A DNA stretch of 10,713 nucleotides from Nocardioides sp. (GTDB lineage: Bacteria > Actinomycetota > Actinomycetes > Propionibacteriales > Nocardioidaceae). The notes beneath the pieces were generated by a model. The model was not told the DNA's origin. It worked only from the letters and a program-made list of their open reading frames with translations, and made no database searches. Both the position numbers and the translations under genes were made by a program. The stretch is taken from assembly GCA_029264225.1 (NCBI GenBank), contig JARICB010000400.1, positions 1-10,713 on the forward strand. The letters are read 5' to 3'. Within the stretch, counting starts at the first letter, position 1. The number at the start of each line of letters is the position of its first letter. This document shows positions 9,578 through 10,713 of this stretch, one piece after another.

Positions 9578-10216
9578 ATGGCTTCCCAGCGTCCCGGCTC
9601 GCGGGGTGAGACACCCCGGGGCGGGTCCGGTGGCAGTGTCCGGCCCGGCACCCGCACCTCGCGCAGCGAGGGCGGGCGTACCGAGCGGGGCTCGTCCCGG
9701 GCGCGCCCGGGCGATTCGCGTGCGAGCGCGGCCTCAGCCACGGCCACGGGTGGCTCCGGCCGCGCACCATCGCCCCGACGGCCGCGCTTCACCGGGCGCG
9801 CTGCCGTGCTGGTGCTGGTGCTCGCGGTGTTGACGGTCTCCTATGCGTCTTCGATGCGGGCCTACCTCGATCAGCGCTCGCACATCGGTGAACTCAAAGC
9901 CGCCATCGACGAGCGCGAGGCCAGCATCCACTCCCTCGAACGGGAGAAGCAGCGCTGGGAGGACCCCGCTTTTGTCCGGGCGCAGGCCCGCGCCCGCTTC
10001 GGCTACCTGATGCCGGGAGAGACCGGCTTCCTGGTGCTCGATGAGTCGGGCAAGCCGCTGGAGAGCCAGGCGTCGTTGAGCGACCCGCAGGAGGTCATCA
10101 AGACCGTACCGACCGCATGGTGGTCTAAGGCCTGGGATTCGGTCGAGCTTGCCGGCAATCCTCCTGCGCCGGCCCAGGCTCCGGCTACCGAGATCGACGG
10201 AGTGAAGAAACAATGA
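9578..10216 (+). CDS. Septum formation initiator family protein (FtsB/DivIC-like)
   Basis: 212 residues, a single-pass membrane protein of the division machinery; FtsB/DivIC proteins link FtsL and FtsQ and help activate septal wall synthesis. Residues 1-70 are a disordered tail rich in Arg, Gly, Ser and Pro; residues about 74-91 (GRAAVLVLVLAVLTVSYA) span the membrane with the basic side inside; residues about 92-127 form a coiled coil (DQRSHIGELKAAIDEREASI, then HSLEREKQRWED); DPAFVRAQARARFGYLMPGE (129-148) is the conserved family block. The last 50 residues are Pro/Ala-rich and variable. ATG 9578 gives the proper protein; the open frame begins at 9410 inside eno and is rejected. The ribosome site is poor (GGGG about 13 bases before the start), in keeping with coupling to eno 19 bases upstream. 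The equivalent gene in M. tuberculosis is Rv1024. Assignment to FtsB rather than DivIC is by position and family only. Confidence 0.9.
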   Translation: MASQRPGSRGETPRGGSGGSVRPGTRTSRSEGGRTERGSSRARPGDSRASAASATATGGSGRAPSPRRPRFTGRAAVLVLVLAVLTVSYASSMRAYLDQRSHIGELKAAIDEREASIHSLEREKQRWEDPAFVRAQARARFGYLMPGETGFLVLDESGKPLESQASLSDPQEVIKTVPTAWWSKAWDSVELAGNPPAPAQAPATEIDGVKKQ

Positions 10217-10713
10217 ACCCATCACCCGACGTGGCGGCCATCGCCGCCCAGCTCGGACGTGAACCGCGCGCCATCCACGACATCGGACACCGCTGCCCGT
10301 GTGGGAATCCGGACGTCGTGACGACCCAGCCGCGTCTTCCCAACGGCACGCCGTTCCCGACCACCTTCTACCTGACCTGCCCGCGGGCTGCGTCGAGGAT
10401 CGGCACGCTCGAGGGCTCCGGCCTGATGAAGCAGATGCAGGACCGGCTCGGCACCGATCCCGATCTGGCGGCTGCCTATCGCGCCGCCCACGACGCCTAC
10501 CTGGAGTTCCGCTCCACGCTGGGCGACGTACCCGAGATCGAAGGGATCTCTGCGGGCGGTATGCCCGACCGGGTCAAGTGCCTGCACGTGCTGGCCGGGC
10601 AGTCGCTGGCGATGGGCCGCGGCGTGAACCCGCTCGGTGACGAGGTGCTCGACCTGCTCGGCGAGTGGTGGACCTCGGGTCCGTGCGTCTCGCCCGGCGG
10701 CGAGGACGTCGTG
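10213..10713 (+). CDS. DUF501 family protein, 3' end outside window
   Basis: 167 codons are visible with no stop before the edge; family members are usually about 160-190 residues, so little is missing. ATG 10213 overlaps the preceding stop (ATGA), and GGAG (10199-10202) lies 10 bases upstream, so translation is coupled to the ftsB-like gene. The sequence matches the DUF501 pattern: HRCPCGNPDVV, RLPNGTPFPTTFYLTCPRA, SGLMKQM, VPEIEGISAGGMPDRVKCLH and GVNPLGDE. The cysteines in CPC, TCP and KCLH are conserved, as I recall, and could bind a metal or cluster; no function is established for the family. In most actinobacteria the next gene is a Ppx/GppA exopolyphosphatase (Rv1025-Rv1026 in M. tuberculosis). 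Cytoplasmic; no signal or membrane segment. Confidence 0.92.
   Translation, partial: MNPSPDVAAIAAQLGREPRAIHDIGHRCPCGNPDVVTTQPRLPNGTPFPTTFYLTCPRAASRIGTLEGSGLMKQMQDRLGTDPDLAAAYRAAHDAYLEFRSTLGDVPEIEGISAGGMPDRVKCLHVLAGQSLAMGRGVNPLGDEVLDLLGEWWTSGPCVSPGGEDVV

Overview
The window is chromosomal DNA from a high-GC Gram-positive actinobacterium. Third codon positions are strongly G/C, starts include GTG, and Shine-Dalgarno sites are of the AGGAG type. The gene order mfd - lipoprotein - mazG - eno - ftsB-like - DUF501 is the conserved actinobacterial arrangement (compare Rv1020-Rv1025 of Mycobacterium tuberculosis). The wording of the proteins suggests Nocardioides or a close relative (Propionibacteriales); that genus-level call is from memory of the families, not from a search.

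Layout. Bases 1-649 hold the 3' part of a CysQ-type 3'(2'),5'-bisphosphate nucleotidase, which closes at a strong hairpin terminator (694-725). Facing it are two minus-strand genes for small secreted proteins (757-1491 and 1552-2211), built from Ig-like beta-sandwich modules with very lysine-rich stretches. A 201-base divergent intergenic region (2212-2412) separates them from mfd (2413-6012), the transcription-repair coupling factor. mfd overlaps by 4 bases a SurA-N-like lipoprotein gene (6009-6704), and mazG follows (6735-7355). A minus-strand gene for a predicted exported GH114-type glycoside hydrolase (7365-8135) sits between mazG and eno. Enolase (8281-9558) runs into an FtsB/DivIC-like septum protein (9578-10216). 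That gene overlaps by 4 bases a DUF501 gene (10213 to the window edge), after which a Ppx/GppA phosphatase would be expected outside the window.

How the genes fit together. The plus-strand genes are mostly housekeeping: repair of transcription-blocking lesions (Mfd), nucleotide-pool cleaning (MazG), glycolysis (Eno), division (FtsB-like), and an envelope lipoprotein translationally coupled to mfd. The minus-strand genes are the accessory, lineage-variable part, and all three look exported.

I found no CRISPR array, tRNA, rRNA, insertion sequence, phage gene or defence system. Nothing supports a wholly new system here. The points worth a second look are the lysine-rich secreted pair, the GH114 gene inserted in an otherwise conserved block, and an unusual set of short repeats in the eno leader.
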